A stretch of DNA of 62,976 bases from Burkholderiales bacterium Ga0074133 (GTDB lineage Bacteria; Pseudomonadota; Gammaproteobacteria; Burkholderiales; Burkholderiaceae_C), in assembly GCA_001464865.1 (NCBI GenBank), contig LNEG01000097.1:1-62976 (forward strand), given 5' to 3'. A model generated the notes under the pieces. It saw only the letters and a list, made by a program, of their open reading frames with translations, was not told the DNA's origin and made no database searches. A program made the position numbers and the translations under genes. Below are positions 1 to 8,808 of the stretch, one piece after another (the first letter of the stretch is position 1; the number at the start of each line of letters is the position of its first letter).

Positions 1-854
1 ACCATGCGGTTGCGCACATCGGGCATCTGCATCACCTGGCCAAAGGCATCGCTGAGCTTGGCGACCACGTCTTTGGGCGTGCCGGCGGGCGCCAGGAAGC
101 CGTAGAACCCGACCACCTCAAAGCCCTTGATGCCGCTCTCGATCACAGTAGGCACATCGGGCAGCGCGGGGTTGCGCTCGCGGCTGGTCACGGCCAGGGC
201 GCGCACCTTGCCCTGCTTGTGGTACGCGGCGGCCTGCGGAATGCTCTCGGCCATGAACTGCACCTGCCCGCCCATCAGGTCGGTGAACGCCGGGGCGCTG
301 CCGCGGTACGGGATGTGCACCATGAACAGGCCGGTGGCGGTCTTGAACATCTCGGGCACCAGGTGGCTGATGCCGCCATTGCCGGCCGAACCAAAATTGA
401 TCTGCCCCGGCTTGGACCGTGCGTAGTCCATGAACTCCTTGAGGCTCTTGGCTGGCACGTTGGGGTTGACCAGCAGCGCCAGCGGCTGCATGGCGGTGCG
501 CGCAATCGGCACGAAATCCTTGAGCGTGGAGTACGGCAGGCGGGTGTACAGGCCCGGGTTGATCACCATGACGCCGGTGTTGGCCAGCATCAGGGTATGG
601 CCGTCGGGCGGTGCCTTCATCACATCCTGCGCGCCCACGGTGCCGCCTGCGCCCGCCTTGTAGTCCAGCACCACCGGCTGGCCCAGCACGCCCTGCAGCT
701 TGTCGGTGAGCAGGCGGGCATGCTGGTCCAGCGGGCCACCCGCCGGAAAGCCGATGACGATGCGCACCGGCTTGGACGGAAACGCCTGCGCGTGGGCAGT
801 GAGCGACAGGACAACGCCCGCAGCAAGTGCAAGGCAGGAACGGATGAGCTTCAT
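1..854 (-). CDS. Bug/TctC-family tripartite tricarboxylate receptor (3' end cut by window)
   Basis: A periplasmic substrate-binding protein of the Bug (Bordetella uptake gene, TctC) family. The reading starts at an ATG on the minus strand preceded by GGAGA, opens with a typical signal peptide (MKLIRSCLALAAGVVLSL, then an AHA cleavage region) and continues with the family pattern KPVRIVIGFPAGGPLDQHAR, DYKAGAGGTVG, PPDGHTLM and INFGSAGNGG. About 284 codons are visible and the frame is still open at base 1, so only the C-terminal end is missing. No TctA/TctB membrane genes are visible, which is common for these orphan receptors in Burkholderiales. The ligand cannot be told from sequence; carboxylic acids are usual for the family. 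Confidence 0.88.
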   Translation of the reverse strand, partial: MKLIRSCLALAAGVVLSLTAHAQAFPSKPVRIVIGFPAGGPLDQHARLLTDKLQGVLGQPVVLDYKAGAGGTVGAQDVMKAPPDGHTLMLANTGVMVINPGLYTRLPYSTLKDFVPIARTAMQPLALLVNPNVPAKSLKEFMDYARSKPGQINFGSAGNGGISHLVPEMFKTATGLFMVHIPYRGSAPAFTDLMGGQVQFMAESIPQAAAYHKQGKVRALAVTSRERNPALPDVPTVIESGIKGFEVVGFYGFLAPAGTPKDVVAKLSDAFGQVMQMPDVRNRM

Positions 855-1032
855 CGGTGTCTCCAGACGGTGGCCGTCAGTGTTGTTGGGAAATGGCAGC
901 GTCGAAAAGACGCGGGTAAATCGCCGGCGCGCACGCTCTGCCGCGCCGTTACCAAAGGCTACCAGAGCAGCGGTGCATTCAAGGCGTGCCGTACGTTGAA
1001 GATCTGGAGCCCCGCCGCTCCGGCGGCGCCGC

Positions 1033-1311
1033 TCAGCCCTTCCAGCCGCGCACCAGCACCCACTGGCAGGTGGCCGTAGCCACCACCAGTGCTGCATAGG
1101 TCAGCATCTTGCCGTCGCGCCCCCACAGCACCAGCCCGCCGGCCAGCACCGCCAGCCCCACGGCAAAGACGATGGCGAACTGGCGCCAGCGCGGCCCGGC
1201 AGCGGCGCCTTTGGCACCGAAGAAACGCCCGCATAGCACCACGGCCAGCGCCAGCGCAGCGGCAGGCGCCGAGAAGTTGAGCAGGTGGTTGAGGATGTCG
1301 AGCGGGCCCAT
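1033..1311 (-). CDS. Small hypothetical inner-membrane protein
   Basis: About 92 residues with roughly three hydrophobic segments (around [34 protein letters not shown] and [16 protein letters not shown]) separated by short basic loops. It is divergent from hemA. I do not recognise a named family. The start at MGPLDILNH is chosen because the open frame further upstream (ATG at 1326, TTG at 1329) adds only a few polar residues; neither start has a clear ribosome binding site. Function unknown; probably integral to the inner membrane. Confidence 0.6.
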   Translation of the reverse strand: MGPLDILNHLLNFSAPAAALALAVVLCGRFFGAKGAAAGPRWRQFAIVFAVGLAVLAGGLVLWGRDGKMLTYAALVVATATCQWVLVRGWKG

Positions 1312-1369
1312 GGAATTGACCCACATCAAGTCTTGCAGCGACTGGCAAGCCGGATGGGGCCAACAATTT

Positions 1370-1375
1370 TATAAT
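1370..1375 (+). promoter_or_regulatory. Candidate -10 element of hemA
   Basis: A perfect TATAAT lies only 9 bp before the hemA ATG at 1385. No good -35 hexamer is seen at 16-18 bp. Initiation about 7 bp downstream would give a leader of only a few bases, and there is no Shine-Dalgarno sequence in front of the ATG. Confidence 0.4.
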
Positions 1376-1384
1376 CGGGCCACC

Positions 1385-2716
1385 ATGGCAGTCTGGGCCC
1401 TCGGCATCAACCACCACACCGCGCCGCTCGACCTGCGCGGAAAGTTCGCGTTCGCGCTCGACCAGATCGCCCCCACGCTGCACGGCCTGCGCCAGTCGCT
1501 GGGCACCTCTGGCGGCGGTGCGGGCCGCCATCCGGGGGTGGAAACCGCCATCATCTCCACCTGCAACCGCACCGAAATCTACTGCGCGGGCGAGCAGCCC
1601 GCCATGGAGCACACGCTGGGCTGGCTGGCGCACAGCGGCGGCGTCAGCCCCTCGCTGCTGGCATCGCACTCGTACACGCTCGAAGACAGCCTGGTGGCCC
1701 GCCACGCCTTTCGCGTGGCCAGCGGGCTGGATTCGATGGTGCTGGGCGAGGCCCAGATCCTGGGCCAGATGAAAGACGCCGTGCGCGCCGCCGAAACGGC
1801 CGGTGCACTGGGCACCACACTCAACCAGCTGTTCCAGCGCAGCTTTGCGGTGGCCAAGGAAGTGCGTACCAGCACCGAAATCGGCGCGCACAGCATCAGC
1901 ATGGCGGCCGCGGCCGTGCGCTTGGCCAGCCAGCTGTTTGAAGATCTGACCGAAACCAAGGTGCTGTTCGTGGGCGCGGGCGAAATGATCGAGCTGTGCG
2001 CCACGCACTTTGCCGCCAAGAACCCGAAGGCCATCGCCATCGCCAACCGCACCCTGGAGCGCGGCGAGAAGCTGGCTACCCGCTTCGGCGGTGAAGTGAT
2101 GCGCCTGGCCGACCTGCCCGAACGCCTGCACGAGTTTGACGCCGTCATCAGCTGCACCGCCAGCAGCCTGCCCATCATTGGCCTGGGCGCAGTGGAGCGC
2201 GCGCTCAAGAAACGCCGCCACCGCCCCATGTTCATGGTCGACCTGGCCGTGCCGCGCGACATCGAGCCCGAGGTGAAAGCCCTGGGCGACGTGTACCTGT
2301 ACACCGTGGACGACCTGGCCAGCGTGGTGCAGACCGCTCAGGCCAACCGCCAGGCCGCCGTGGCACAGGCCGAAGCCATCATCGACGCGGGCGTGCAGAG
2401 CTTCATGCACTGGATGGAGCTGCGCAGCCCGGCCCTGGGCGAAGGCGGCGTGGTGCCGCTGATCCAGCAGCTCAACGCCCAGACGGACGAATGGCGCGCC
2501 CTGGAAATCGCCCGCGCCAAGAAGCTGCTGGCCAAGGGCGAAGACATGGACGCCGTGCTCGAAGCCCTCTCGCGCGGCCTCACGCAGAAGATGCTGCACG
2601 GCACCCTGGCCGAGCTGCGCGCGGGCGACGCCGAGATGCGCGCCCAGACGGCACAGACCGTTTCGCGCCTGTTCCTGCGCTCGCAGACCAAGACCGGCAG
2701 CCACAACGGCCTGTAG
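1385..2716 (+). CDS. hemA: Glutamyl-tRNA reductase
   Basis: Reduces glutamyl-tRNA(Glu) to glutamate-1-semialdehyde with NADPH, the first step of C5-pathway haem synthesis. The 443-residue product begins [14 protein letters not shown], as the family does, and carries the catalytic-cysteine motif STCNRTEIY, the [15 protein letters not shown] signature, a Rossmann segment [12 protein letters not shown] and a C-terminal dimerisation helix region. An open frame extends further upstream, but the family start and the TATAAT at 1370 argue for 1385. It heads a collinear run with prfA and prmC, a common bacterial arrangement, separated from prfA by an intergenic hairpin repeat. Confidence 0.97.
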   Translation: MAVWALGINHHTAPLDLRGKFAFALDQIAPTLHGLRQSLGTSGGGAGRHPGVETAIISTCNRTEIYCAGEQPAMEHTLGWLAHSGGVSPSLLASHSYTLEDSLVARHAFRVASGLDSMVLGEAQILGQMKDAVRAAETAGALGTTLNQLFQRSFAVAKEVRTSTEIGAHSISMAAAAVRLASQLFEDLTETKVLFVGAGEMIELCATHFAAKNPKAIAIANRTLERGEKLATRFGGEVMRLADLPERLHEFDAVISCTASSLPIIGLGAVERALKKRRHRPMFMVDLAVPRDIEPEVKALGDVYLYTVDDLASVVQTAQANRQAAVAQAEAIIDAGVQSFMHWMELRSPALGEGGVVPLIQQLNAQTDEWRALEIARAKKLLAKGEDMDAVLEALSRGLTQKMLHGTLAELRAGDAEMRAQTAQTVSRLFLRSQTKTGSHNGL

Positions 2717-2762
2717 CGGCGCTCGCCCGCTCCGCCGCACCGATTTGAAGCCAAATCGGCCC

Positions 2763-2806
2763 AAGGTCCTTGAATCACAAGCACCTTTAGCTACAATATT
2801 CGTAGC
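2763..2806 (+). repeat. Bipartite hairpin repeat, copy a (hemA-prfA gap)
   Basis: First arm pair AAGGT (2763-2767) / ACCTT (2783-2787), 15-nt loop, followed two bases later by GCTAC (2790-2794) / GTAGC (2802-2806) around a 7-nt spacer. It matches the layout of six other intergenic copies in this window. It is the most diverged in its second hairpin, where GCTAC replaces GCTAT and the partner arm has changed to match. Confidence 0.7.
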
Positions 2807-2827
2807 AAACCCATTTTCCAGAACGCC

Positions 2828-3952
2828 ATGAAACCCTTCCTCCGAACCCAGCTGGAGCGCTACGCACAGCGCCTGGGCGAACTCGACTTCCTGCTCTCGC
2901 GCGAAGACATCATGAGCGACATGGCGCAGTACCGGCGCATCTCCGTCGAGCATGCCGAGGTCACGCAGGTCGCAGGGCGCTACGCCCGCTACCAGCAGCG
3001 CGAGGCCGACCTTGCGGGCGCGCGTGAGATGCTGGTGTCTTCTGCCGATTCGCCCGACATGGCCGAGATGGCGCAGGAAGAAATCACGAGTGCAGAGGCC
3101 GAGCTGCTCCAGCTGGAAGACGAACTGCAGCGCCTGCTGTTGCCCAAGGACCCCGACGACGCGCGCAACGCGTTTGTGGAAATCCGCGCAGGCACCGGTG
3201 GCGACGAATCGGCCCTGTTTGCCGGCGACATCACCCGCATGTACACCCGCTACGCCGCCAACGTGGGCTGGAAGGTGGAGGTAGTCAGCGAGAACGCGGC
3301 CGAGCTGGGCGGCTACAAGGAAATCGTGCTGCGCATCGAAGGTCAGCCCGGCACGGGCCCCTCCGGTAGCGGGGTCTACGGCGCGCTCAAGTTCGAATCC
3401 GGCGGCCACCGCGTGCAGCGCGTGCCCGCCACCGAAACGCAGGGTCGCATCCACACCAGCGCCTGTACCGTGGCCGTGATGCCCGAGCCCGACGAGCACG
3501 AAGCCATCAAGCTCAACCCGGCCGACCTGCGCATCGACACCTTCCGCGCCAGCGGCGCGGGCGGTCAGCACATCAACAAGACCGATTCGGCCGTGCGCGT
3601 AGTGCACTTGCCTACCGGCATCGTGGCCGAATGCCAGGACGGCCGCAGCCAGCACGCCAACAAGGCCAAGGCGCTGCAAGTGCTGCAAGCCCGCATCCAG
3701 GAGAAAGAGCGCAGCGAGCGCGCCGCCAAGGAAGCCGCGCTGCGCAAGGGCCTGATCGGCAGCGGCGACCGCAGCGACCGCATCCGCACCTACAACTTCC
3801 CGCAGGGGCGGCTGACCGACCACCGCATCAACCTCACGCTGTACAAATTGCTGGCGGTGATGGAAGGCGATCTGGGCGACGTGTTGCAGGCGCTTGCCCA
3901 TGCGCGCGAGGCCGAGCAGCTGGAAGAGCTGGAAACGGGCACCAACGGCTGA
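2828..3952 (+). CDS. prfA: Peptide chain release factor 1
   Basis: Recognises UAA and UAG stop codons and triggers release of the finished polypeptide on the ribosome. The sequence has the RF1 anticodon-like tripeptide PAT in [16 protein letters not shown] and the catalytic GGQ in [18 protein letters not shown], with the N-terminal helical domain before them. At 374 residues it is slightly longer than E. coli RF1 (360). The ATG at 2828 gives the standard N-terminus [16 protein letters not shown]. The next gene, prmC, encodes the methyltransferase that modifies this GGQ glutamine, so the pair makes functional sense. Confidence 0.97.
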   Translation: MKPFLRTQLERYAQRLGELDFLLSREDIMSDMAQYRRISVEHAEVTQVAGRYARYQQREADLAGAREMLVSSADSPDMAEMAQEEITSAEAELLQLEDELQRLLLPKDPDDARNAFVEIRAGTGGDESALFAGDITRMYTRYAANVGWKVEVVSENAAELGGYKEIVLRIEGQPGTGPSGSGVYGALKFESGGHRVQRVPATETQGRIHTSACTVAVMPEPDEHEAIKLNPADLRIDTFRASGAGGQHINKTDSAVRVVHLPTGIVAECQDGRSQHANKAKALQVLQARIQEKERSERAAKEAALRKGLIGSGDRSDRIRTYNFPQGRLTDHRINLTLYKLLAVMEGDLGDVLQALAHAREAEQLEELETGTNG

Positions 3953-3980
3953 CGCAAGCCATTTTTTGGCCATATTGGCC

Positions 3981-4026
3981 GGTAGCCCCCGTTTCATCAT
4001 CCCCTGTAGCTATCAAAATCATAGTG
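3981..4026 (+). repeat. Bipartite hairpin repeat, copy b (prfA-prmC gap)
   Basis: GGTAGC...CCCCTGTAGCTAT aligns closely with copy e (34924-34971). The first stem is decayed here. The second is GCTAT (4009-4013), 7-nt spacer, then ATAGT (4021-4025) in place of ATAGC. The GTG start of prmC (4024-4026) is formed by the end of this right arm. Confidence 0.6.
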
Positions 4027-4872
4027 AACCAGCCCTCCTACCAGATCGCACAGGCGCTGGCCCAGGCACAGGCGCAGGGCCTGGCGCGCATCGACGCCCA
4101 ACTGCTGCTGCTGCATGTGCTCGCGCGCCCCGACGCGGGCCGCGCCTGGCTGCTGGCACACGACACCGACCCGCTGGAGCCCGACACCCAGGCCCGCTTT
4201 GCCACGCTGTGCCAGCGCCGGCTGGCCGGCGAGCCTGTGGCCTACCTCACAGGTCACAAGGAGTTCTACGGCCTGCCACTACAGGTGGACGCCCGCGTGC
4301 TCGACCCCCGGCCCGACACCGAGACGCTGGTGGACTGGGCTTTGATGCTGGCCCTGCCACAGCCCGCGCCGCGCATCGTGGACCTGGGCACCGGCAGCGG
4401 CGCCATTGCGCTGGCGCTACAGCACCAGTGCCCGCATGCGCAGGTGCTGGCGGTGGACGCGAGCGAGGACGCACTGGCCGTGGCGCGCGCCAACGCCGGG
4501 CGGCTCGGCCTGCCGGTGCGGTTTGCATGGGGCAACTGGCTGGCGGGGCTGGACCGTGAGGCGGGCGGTCCGTTTGACCTGATCGTCTCGAATCCGCCCT
4601 ACATCGCCGCGGACGACCCGCACCTGGCCGCCCTGACGCACGAGCCGCTGCAAGCCCTGGCCAGCGGGGCCGATGGGCTGCAGGACCTCCGCACCATCAT
4701 CCGGCAGGCGCCAGACCACCTGGTGGCGGGCGGCTGGCTGCTGCTGGAGCACGGTCACGACCAGTCGGCCGCAGTGCAGGCCCTCCTGGTAGACCGCGGG
4801 TTTGCCGACGTCCGGAGCCGGGACGACCTTTCGGGCATTGCGCGTTGCACCGGCGGCCGCTGGCCGGGCTGA
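4024..4872 (+). CDS. prmC: Release factor glutamine N5-methyltransferase
   Basis: SAM-dependent methylation of the GGQ glutamine of release factors. The 282-residue protein has an N-terminal helical domain (RIDAQLLLLHVLARP), the PRPDTE motif, the SAM-binding loop DLGTGSGAIALAL and the catalytic NPPY in DLIVSNPPYIA. The GTG start at 4024 places 22 residues before RIDAQ, matching the spacing in E. coli PrmC, and there is no in-frame ATG near by. That start lies inside an intergenic repeat and has no obvious Shine-Dalgarno. It follows prfA, its substrate gene. Confidence 0.93.
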   Translation: MNQPSYQIAQALAQAQAQGLARIDAQLLLLHVLARPDAGRAWLLAHDTDPLEPDTQARFATLCQRRLAGEPVAYLTGHKEFYGLPLQVDARVLDPRPDTETLVDWALMLALPQPAPRIVDLGTGSGAIALALQHQCPHAQVLAVDASEDALAVARANAGRLGLPVRFAWGNWLAGLDREAGGPFDLIVSNPPYIAADDPHLAALTHEPLQALASGADGLQDLRTIIRQAPDHLVAGGWLLLEHGHDQSAAVQALLVDRGFADVRSRDDLSGIARCTGGRWPG

Positions 4873-5025
4873 GAGCACGAAAGAGATGCGATGGCAAGAA
4901 GGCAGTGGGGTGAAACCGGCTGGGGTGCCCCCACCTGCGAGACAGTGAAATAATCCACCCATCCGACCCGATTCCGGCCGCAGCCACCCCACGGTTGCAA
5001 GCCAACCCTTTCAAGGAGCATTCCC

Positions 5026-5349
5026 ATGAGCGACACCCAGCAACGCATCAACACCCTCGTCAAATCCAGCGAGGTCCTGCTTTTCATGAAGGGCAGCGCC
5101 AGCTTCCCCATGTGCGGCTTCTCGGGCCGCGCCATCCAGATCCTGAAGGCCTGCGGCGTGGACCCCAAGAGCGTGGTCACCGTGAATGTGCTGGAAGACG
5201 ACGCCATCCGCCAGGGCATCAAGGAATACAGCAACTGGCCCACCATCCCGCAGCTGTACGTCAAGGGCGAATTCATCGGCGGCTCGGACATCATGATGGA
5301 GATGTACGAATCCGGCGAACTCAAGCAGGTGCTGGGCACCGAAGGCTGA
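5026..5349 (+). CDS. grxD: Monothiol glutaredoxin (Grx4 type)
   Basis: A 107-residue monothiol glutaredoxin involved in Fe-S cluster transfer. It shows the active-site CGFS in FPMCGFSGRAIQIL, the substrate loop NWPTIPQLYVKGEFIGG and GGSDIMMEMYESGEL, all diagnostic of the CGFS class, with the LLFMKGS start of the fold. Preceded by AAGGAGCATTCCC, a strong ribosome binding site, and followed 37 bp later by an intrinsic terminator. The 153-bp gap from prmC leaves room for its own promoter, but I saw no clear one. Confidence 0.95.
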   Translation: MSDTQQRINTLVKSSEVLLFMKGSASFPMCGFSGRAIQILKACGVDPKSVVTVNVLEDDAIRQGIKEYSNWPTIPQLYVKGEFIGGSDIMMEMYESGELKQVLGTEG

Positions 5350-5386
5350 TAGCCCGCGCACGGGGCTTCGCGCCCCTCGCAAGACA

Positions 5387-5408
5387 AGCCGCCTTCGGGC
5401 GGCTTTTT
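5387..5408 (+). terminator. Rho-independent terminator after grxD
   Basis: Perfect 7-bp stem AGCCGCC / GGCGGCT with a TTCG tetraloop, followed by a T run (5404-5408). A second GC hairpin without T run (GGGGC/GCCCC) lies just before it. Confidence 0.88.
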
Positions 5409-5435
5409 GCTGCCCAGGTGCAGTGGCGAAGGAAC

Positions 5436-5474
5436 GGTGCCAAGGCATGGTGCCAAGGCGTGGGGCAAAGGCAT
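5436..5474 (+). repeat. Three tandem 13-bp units
   Basis: GGTGCCAAGGCAT, GGTGCCAAGGCGT and GGGGCAAAGGCAT follow each other without gap between the grxD terminator and the AAA ATPase gene. One and two mismatches relative to the first unit. Function unknown; possibly slippage or direct operator-like sites. Confidence 0.6.
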
Positions 5475-5580
5475 GGCGCATTGCCGCAACAGACGCACCA
5501 GATCAGGTCTTTTCCGGTACTGCGGCGGGCATGTTGTGTGCTTGAATGAAAGCGTGACCCACATCACGAAGGAGCATGCA

Positions 5581-6588
5581 ATGACCAGCCATAGCCTTGT
5601 TCCCCAGTCGCCGGCCCTGCGCATTCCGGTGGCCCAGATGCGCAATGTGTTCCACCCCGGCGACGTCGAGCGCAAGCTCTCGCGGCTGCAGGAGTCCTGC
5701 AACCAGCGCGAATACGAAACCCTGCGCACCGTGTACGAACGCATGCTCGAACGCGGCCCGGAGCGCTTTCAGGTCAAGCCTGCGGGCATCCCCGACATGG
5801 CCAGCCTGTATGAGCAGCTGCCCAACTTCACCGATGTGCTGGACGACGTGCGGCGCCATGTGGCACTGGCGCAAGACAGTAGCGATGGCCTGGAAGTCAC
5901 GCCCATGCTGCTGCTCGGCCCGCCGGGCATCGGCAAAACCCACTTTGCTCGCCATCTGGCCGAGCTGCTCGGCACCGGCATGAACCTGCTGCCCATGAGC
6001 TCCATGACCGCGGGCTGGCTGCTGTCGGGCTCGTCCGCGCAGTGGAAGGGCGCGCGGCCCGGCAAGGTGTTCGAGGCCTTGGTGGAGGGGGAATACGCCA
6101 ATCCGGTGATCGTGGTGGACGAGATCGACAAGGCCAGCGGCGACGCGCAGTACGACCCGCTGGGCGCGCTGTACAGCCTGCTGGAACACGATACCGCCCA
6201 GAGCTTCACCGACGAGTTTGCCGAGGTGGCCATTGACGCCAGCCAGGTCATCTGGATCACCACCGCAAACGATGCCCGCGGTATCCCCGACCCGATCCTG
6301 AACCGCATGAACGTGTTCGAGGTGGACGCACCCACGCTGGACCAGGCCCGCACCATCGCCCGCAATCTGTATGCGGGCATCCGCGCTGGACACGACTGGG
6401 GGCGGCTGATTGACCCGGAGCCCTCGGGCGACGTGCTGGACCAGCTGGCCCAGATGCCACCGCGCGAGATGCGCCGCGCACTCATGACCGGTTTTGGCAA
6501 TGCGCGGCTGGACCGGCGCTCCACGGTGGAAGTGGCGGATCTGCCCCGGGCCGCATCCGGGCGCGGCCGCATCGGTTTCGTGCAGTAA
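5581..6588 (+). CDS. Lon-like AAA family ATPase without protease domain
   Basis: A 335-residue AAA ATPase. Walker A GPPGIGKTH lies near residue 120, Walker B VIVVDEID near 175, with sensor-1 TTAND, arginine-finger region DPILNRMNVFEV and sensor-2 PPREMRRAL following. The AAA module resembles that of Lon, but the protein ends soon after it, so no Ser-Lys protease domain is present. The N-terminal ~90 residues form a charged helical region (VERKLSRLQESCNQREYE). Start at 5581 follows AAGGAG at good spacing; the frame is open upstream but begins in the grxD terminator. Likely a chaperone-like remodelling ATPase; the substrate is unknown. Confidence 0.75.
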   Translation: MTSHSLVPQSPALRIPVAQMRNVFHPGDVERKLSRLQESCNQREYETLRTVYERMLERGPERFQVKPAGIPDMASLYEQLPNFTDVLDDVRRHVALAQDSSDGLEVTPMLLLGPPGIGKTHFARHLAELLGTGMNLLPMSSMTAGWLLSGSSAQWKGARPGKVFEALVEGEYANPVIVVDEIDKASGDAQYDPLGALYSLLEHDTAQSFTDEFAEVAIDASQVIWITTANDARGIPDPILNRMNVFEVDAPTLDQARTIARNLYAGIRAGHDWGRLIDPEPSGDVLDQLAQMPPREMRRALMTGFGNARLDRRSTVEVADLPRAASGRGRIGFVQ

Positions 6589-6713
6589 CCACCCGACGAT
6601 TCGACCAGGCCGCCGCACCAGTCATTGGCCGGGCGACGGCCCTGGCACCGCATGGGCACAGGGGTGGCAGATACACTTGACACACCTGTGCCCTGCACGC
6701 CCTGCCCTTGCCC

Positions 6714-8054
6714 ATGACCCTTTCGCAAAGCCTTTTCGTCATCCTGATCCTCATCGCAGCCAGCGCGTTTTTCTCGATGGCAGAGATTTCGCTCGCGGCC
6801 GCACGCCGCTTGCGGCTGAGGCAGATGGCTGATGAAGGGGTGCCACAAGCCGACCGGGTGCTGCGCATGCAGGAGCAACCCAGCGACTACTTCACGGTGG
6901 TGCAGGTGGGGCAGAACGCGGTGGCCATCCTCGGCGGTATCGTAGGCGAAGGGGCACTGAGCCCGCACTTTGCGGCGCTGTTCGGCCTGTGGTTGAGTGA
7001 TGCCACGGCGCAGACTGCCGGGTTCCTGGTGTCGTTCCTCGTCATCACCTCGCTGTTCATCCTGTTTGCCGACCTATTCCCCAAGCGGCTGGGCATGGCC
7101 GACCCCGAGCGGCTGGCGGTGCGGCTGGCGCAGCCCATGTCGTGGTGCATGACGCTGCTGCGCCCGCTGGTGTGGTTCTACAGCCGCGGTGCCGACATGC
7201 TGTTCCGCGCGCTCGGCCTGTCGTCGTTGCGCGATGACCGCATCACCTCGGACGACATCCTGGCCATGATGGAAGCTGGCGCGCGCGCGGGCGTGCTGGC
7301 TGCGCGCGAGCAGCAGGTCATCACCAACGTGTTCGAGCTCGATACGCGCATGGTCTCCAGCGCCATGTCGCCGCGCGACCGGGTGGCCTTCTTCCTGCGG
7401 GACGAGCCCGATGCCGTGATCCGCCTGCGCATTGCGGCGGAACCCTTTTCGACCTACCCCGTATGCGAGGGCGACATCGACCATGTGGTGGGCTATGTGG
7501 ACGCGAAGGATTTGTTCCAGCGCGTGCTGAACAACCAGCCCATCTCGCTGGCCGACGACAGCCTGGTGCGCAAGGTGCTTATCGTGCCCGACCGGCTCAC
7601 GCTGTCCGAAGTGCTGGAGCAGTTCCGCCATGTGCACGAAGACTTTGCCGTGATCGTCAACGAGTACAGCCTGGTGGTGGGCGTCGTCACACTGAACGAC
7701 GTGATGAGCACGGTGATGGGCGATCTGGTGGGCCCCGCCGATGAAGAGCAGATCGTGCGCCGCGACGAGAACTCCTGGCTGATCGACGGCGTGACGCCGG
7801 TGCAGGATGTGCTGCACGCGCTGTCGCTTGACGAGCTGCCCCATGCGGACCAGTACGAGACCCTTGCGGGCTTCCTGATGGTGATGCTGCGCCGTGTGCC
7901 GCGCCGCACCGACAGCGTGACCTGGGGCGGCTACAAGTTTGAAGTGCTGGACGTGGACAGCTACCGGATCGACCAGGTCATGGTCTCGCGGGTGGGCACT
8001 GCCACCAGTCCTGCGGCGGACGCTGCCAGCGCAGCCCTGATCCAGGGTTCCTGA
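6714..8054 (+). CDS. CNNM/CorC-type hemolysin-family membrane protein with CBS pair
   Basis: A 446-residue protein with an N-terminal DUF21 (CNNM) region of about four membrane segments (starting LSQSLFVILILIAASAFFSM), two CBS domains (MSPRDRVAFFLRDEP and the following VNEYSLVVGVVTLNDVM), and a C-terminal CorC/HlyC FAD-binding-like domain (SWLIDGVTPVQDVLHAL). Resembles YtfL/YoaE-type proteins, proposed to act in cation (Mg2+ or Co2+) export or tolerance. The ATG at 6714 is used rather than a TTG 6 bp upstream. A TTGACA at 6677-6682 may be its -35 element. Confidence 0.88.
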   Translation: MTLSQSLFVILILIAASAFFSMAEISLAAARRLRLRQMADEGVPQADRVLRMQEQPSDYFTVVQVGQNAVAILGGIVGEGALSPHFAALFGLWLSDATAQTAGFLVSFLVITSLFILFADLFPKRLGMADPERLAVRLAQPMSWCMTLLRPLVWFYSRGADMLFRALGLSSLRDDRITSDDILAMMEAGARAGVLAAREQQVITNVFELDTRMVSSAMSPRDRVAFFLRDEPDAVIRLRIAAEPFSTYPVCEGDIDHVVGYVDAKDLFQRVLNNQPISLADDSLVRKVLIVPDRLTLSEVLEQFRHVHEDFAVIVNEYSLVVGVVTLNDVMSTVMGDLVGPADEEQIVRRDENSWLIDGVTPVQDVLHALSLDELPHADQYETLAGFLMVMLRRVPRRTDSVTWGGYKFEVLDVDSYRIDQVMVSRVGTATSPAADAASAALIQGS

Positions 8055-8106
8055 GCGACTACAGCAGGGGCCATGCCCGGCCAGTCCCATGCCCGGGGCA
8101 GCAGAC

Positions 8107-8808
8107 CTATGCAGCGGGTAACTGTTTGCCAGGCTCGCCAAAGAGCCACTGGCGCTGCGCACCGAACACGGCGTCGGGGTACGGCGAGCGCCCCCGGCTG
8201 CCGTTGTAGCGCCCCAGCGCCATGAACAGGTCACCGCGTTCGCGGTCGATGTAGTGCCTCAGGATCACGCAGCCAAAACGCAGGTTGGTCTGCATGTGGA
8301 AAAGCTTGCCCGGATCGCCATCGCCGATGACACGGGTCCAGAACGGCATCACCTGCATGTAGCCGCGCGCGCCCACGCTGGACACTGCAAACTTGCGGAA
8401 AGCGCTTTCCACCTGGATGAGCCCCAGGACCAGCGATACATCGAGCCCGGCCCGCTTGGCCTCGTACCAGACCGTCTGCAGGAAATCGCGGCGCACTTCC
8501 CACTCCGGCTTGCGGCGGCGCAGGCGGTCACTCATCGTGCCCAACCAGCGCAGATAGTGCAGGCGGGATTCAGTGCTGAAAAATTCGGGCTCGGGCGGGG
8601 CCTGGTTGGCGATGGCCGAGCTGAGCGCGGTGCGTACCGAGTCCATCAGCGGCTCTTCGAGCTGGCCTCCGGCATAGGCAACGGCAGGCATGGCCAGCCA
8701 ACCCGCCGGAACTGCTGCCGAGGATGCCGCCAGCAACAGCCCGCGACGCGACACCCTGTGCGCATCGGTGGCGCCACTGCGGCCTGCCAGGTCCCACGCC
8801 GCCGTCAT
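8107..8808 (-). CDS. Lytic transglycosylase (SLT domain)
   Basis: A 233-residue periplasmic peptidoglycan lytic transglycosylase. The SLT fold shows the catalytic glutamate in [15 protein letters not shown], then [18 protein letters not shown] and [10 protein letters not shown]. The N-terminus has [10 protein letters not shown] followed by a hydrophobic stretch and AYA, a Tat-like or ordinary export signal. Its ATG overlaps the proS stop by four bases (ATGA), so it is translationally coupled to proS, an odd partner. The catalytic class is clear; its specific role in wall turnover is not. Confidence 0.88.
   Translation of the reverse strand: MTAAWDLAGRSGATDAHRVSRRGLLLAASSAAVPAGWLAMPAVAYAGGQLEEPLMDSVRTALSSAIANQAPPEPEFFSTESRLHYLRWLGTMSDRLRRRKPEWEVRRDFLQTVWYEAKRAGLDVSLVLGLIQVESAFRKFAVSSVGARGYMQVMPFWTRVIGDGDPGKLFHMQTNLRFGCVILRHYIDRERGDLFMALGRYNGSRGRSPYPDAVFGAQRQWLFGEPGKQLPAA

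Noticed and set aside
959..4000. Long antisense open frame (about 1000 codons) across hemA and prfA
   Set aside because: It mirrors the codon positions of two clear conserved genes, has low-complexity His/Gly/Ala-rich composition and no domain. High-GC codon bias opens such frames; similar ones lie opposite proS, petABC, dctPQM, hisF-galE and pelA.
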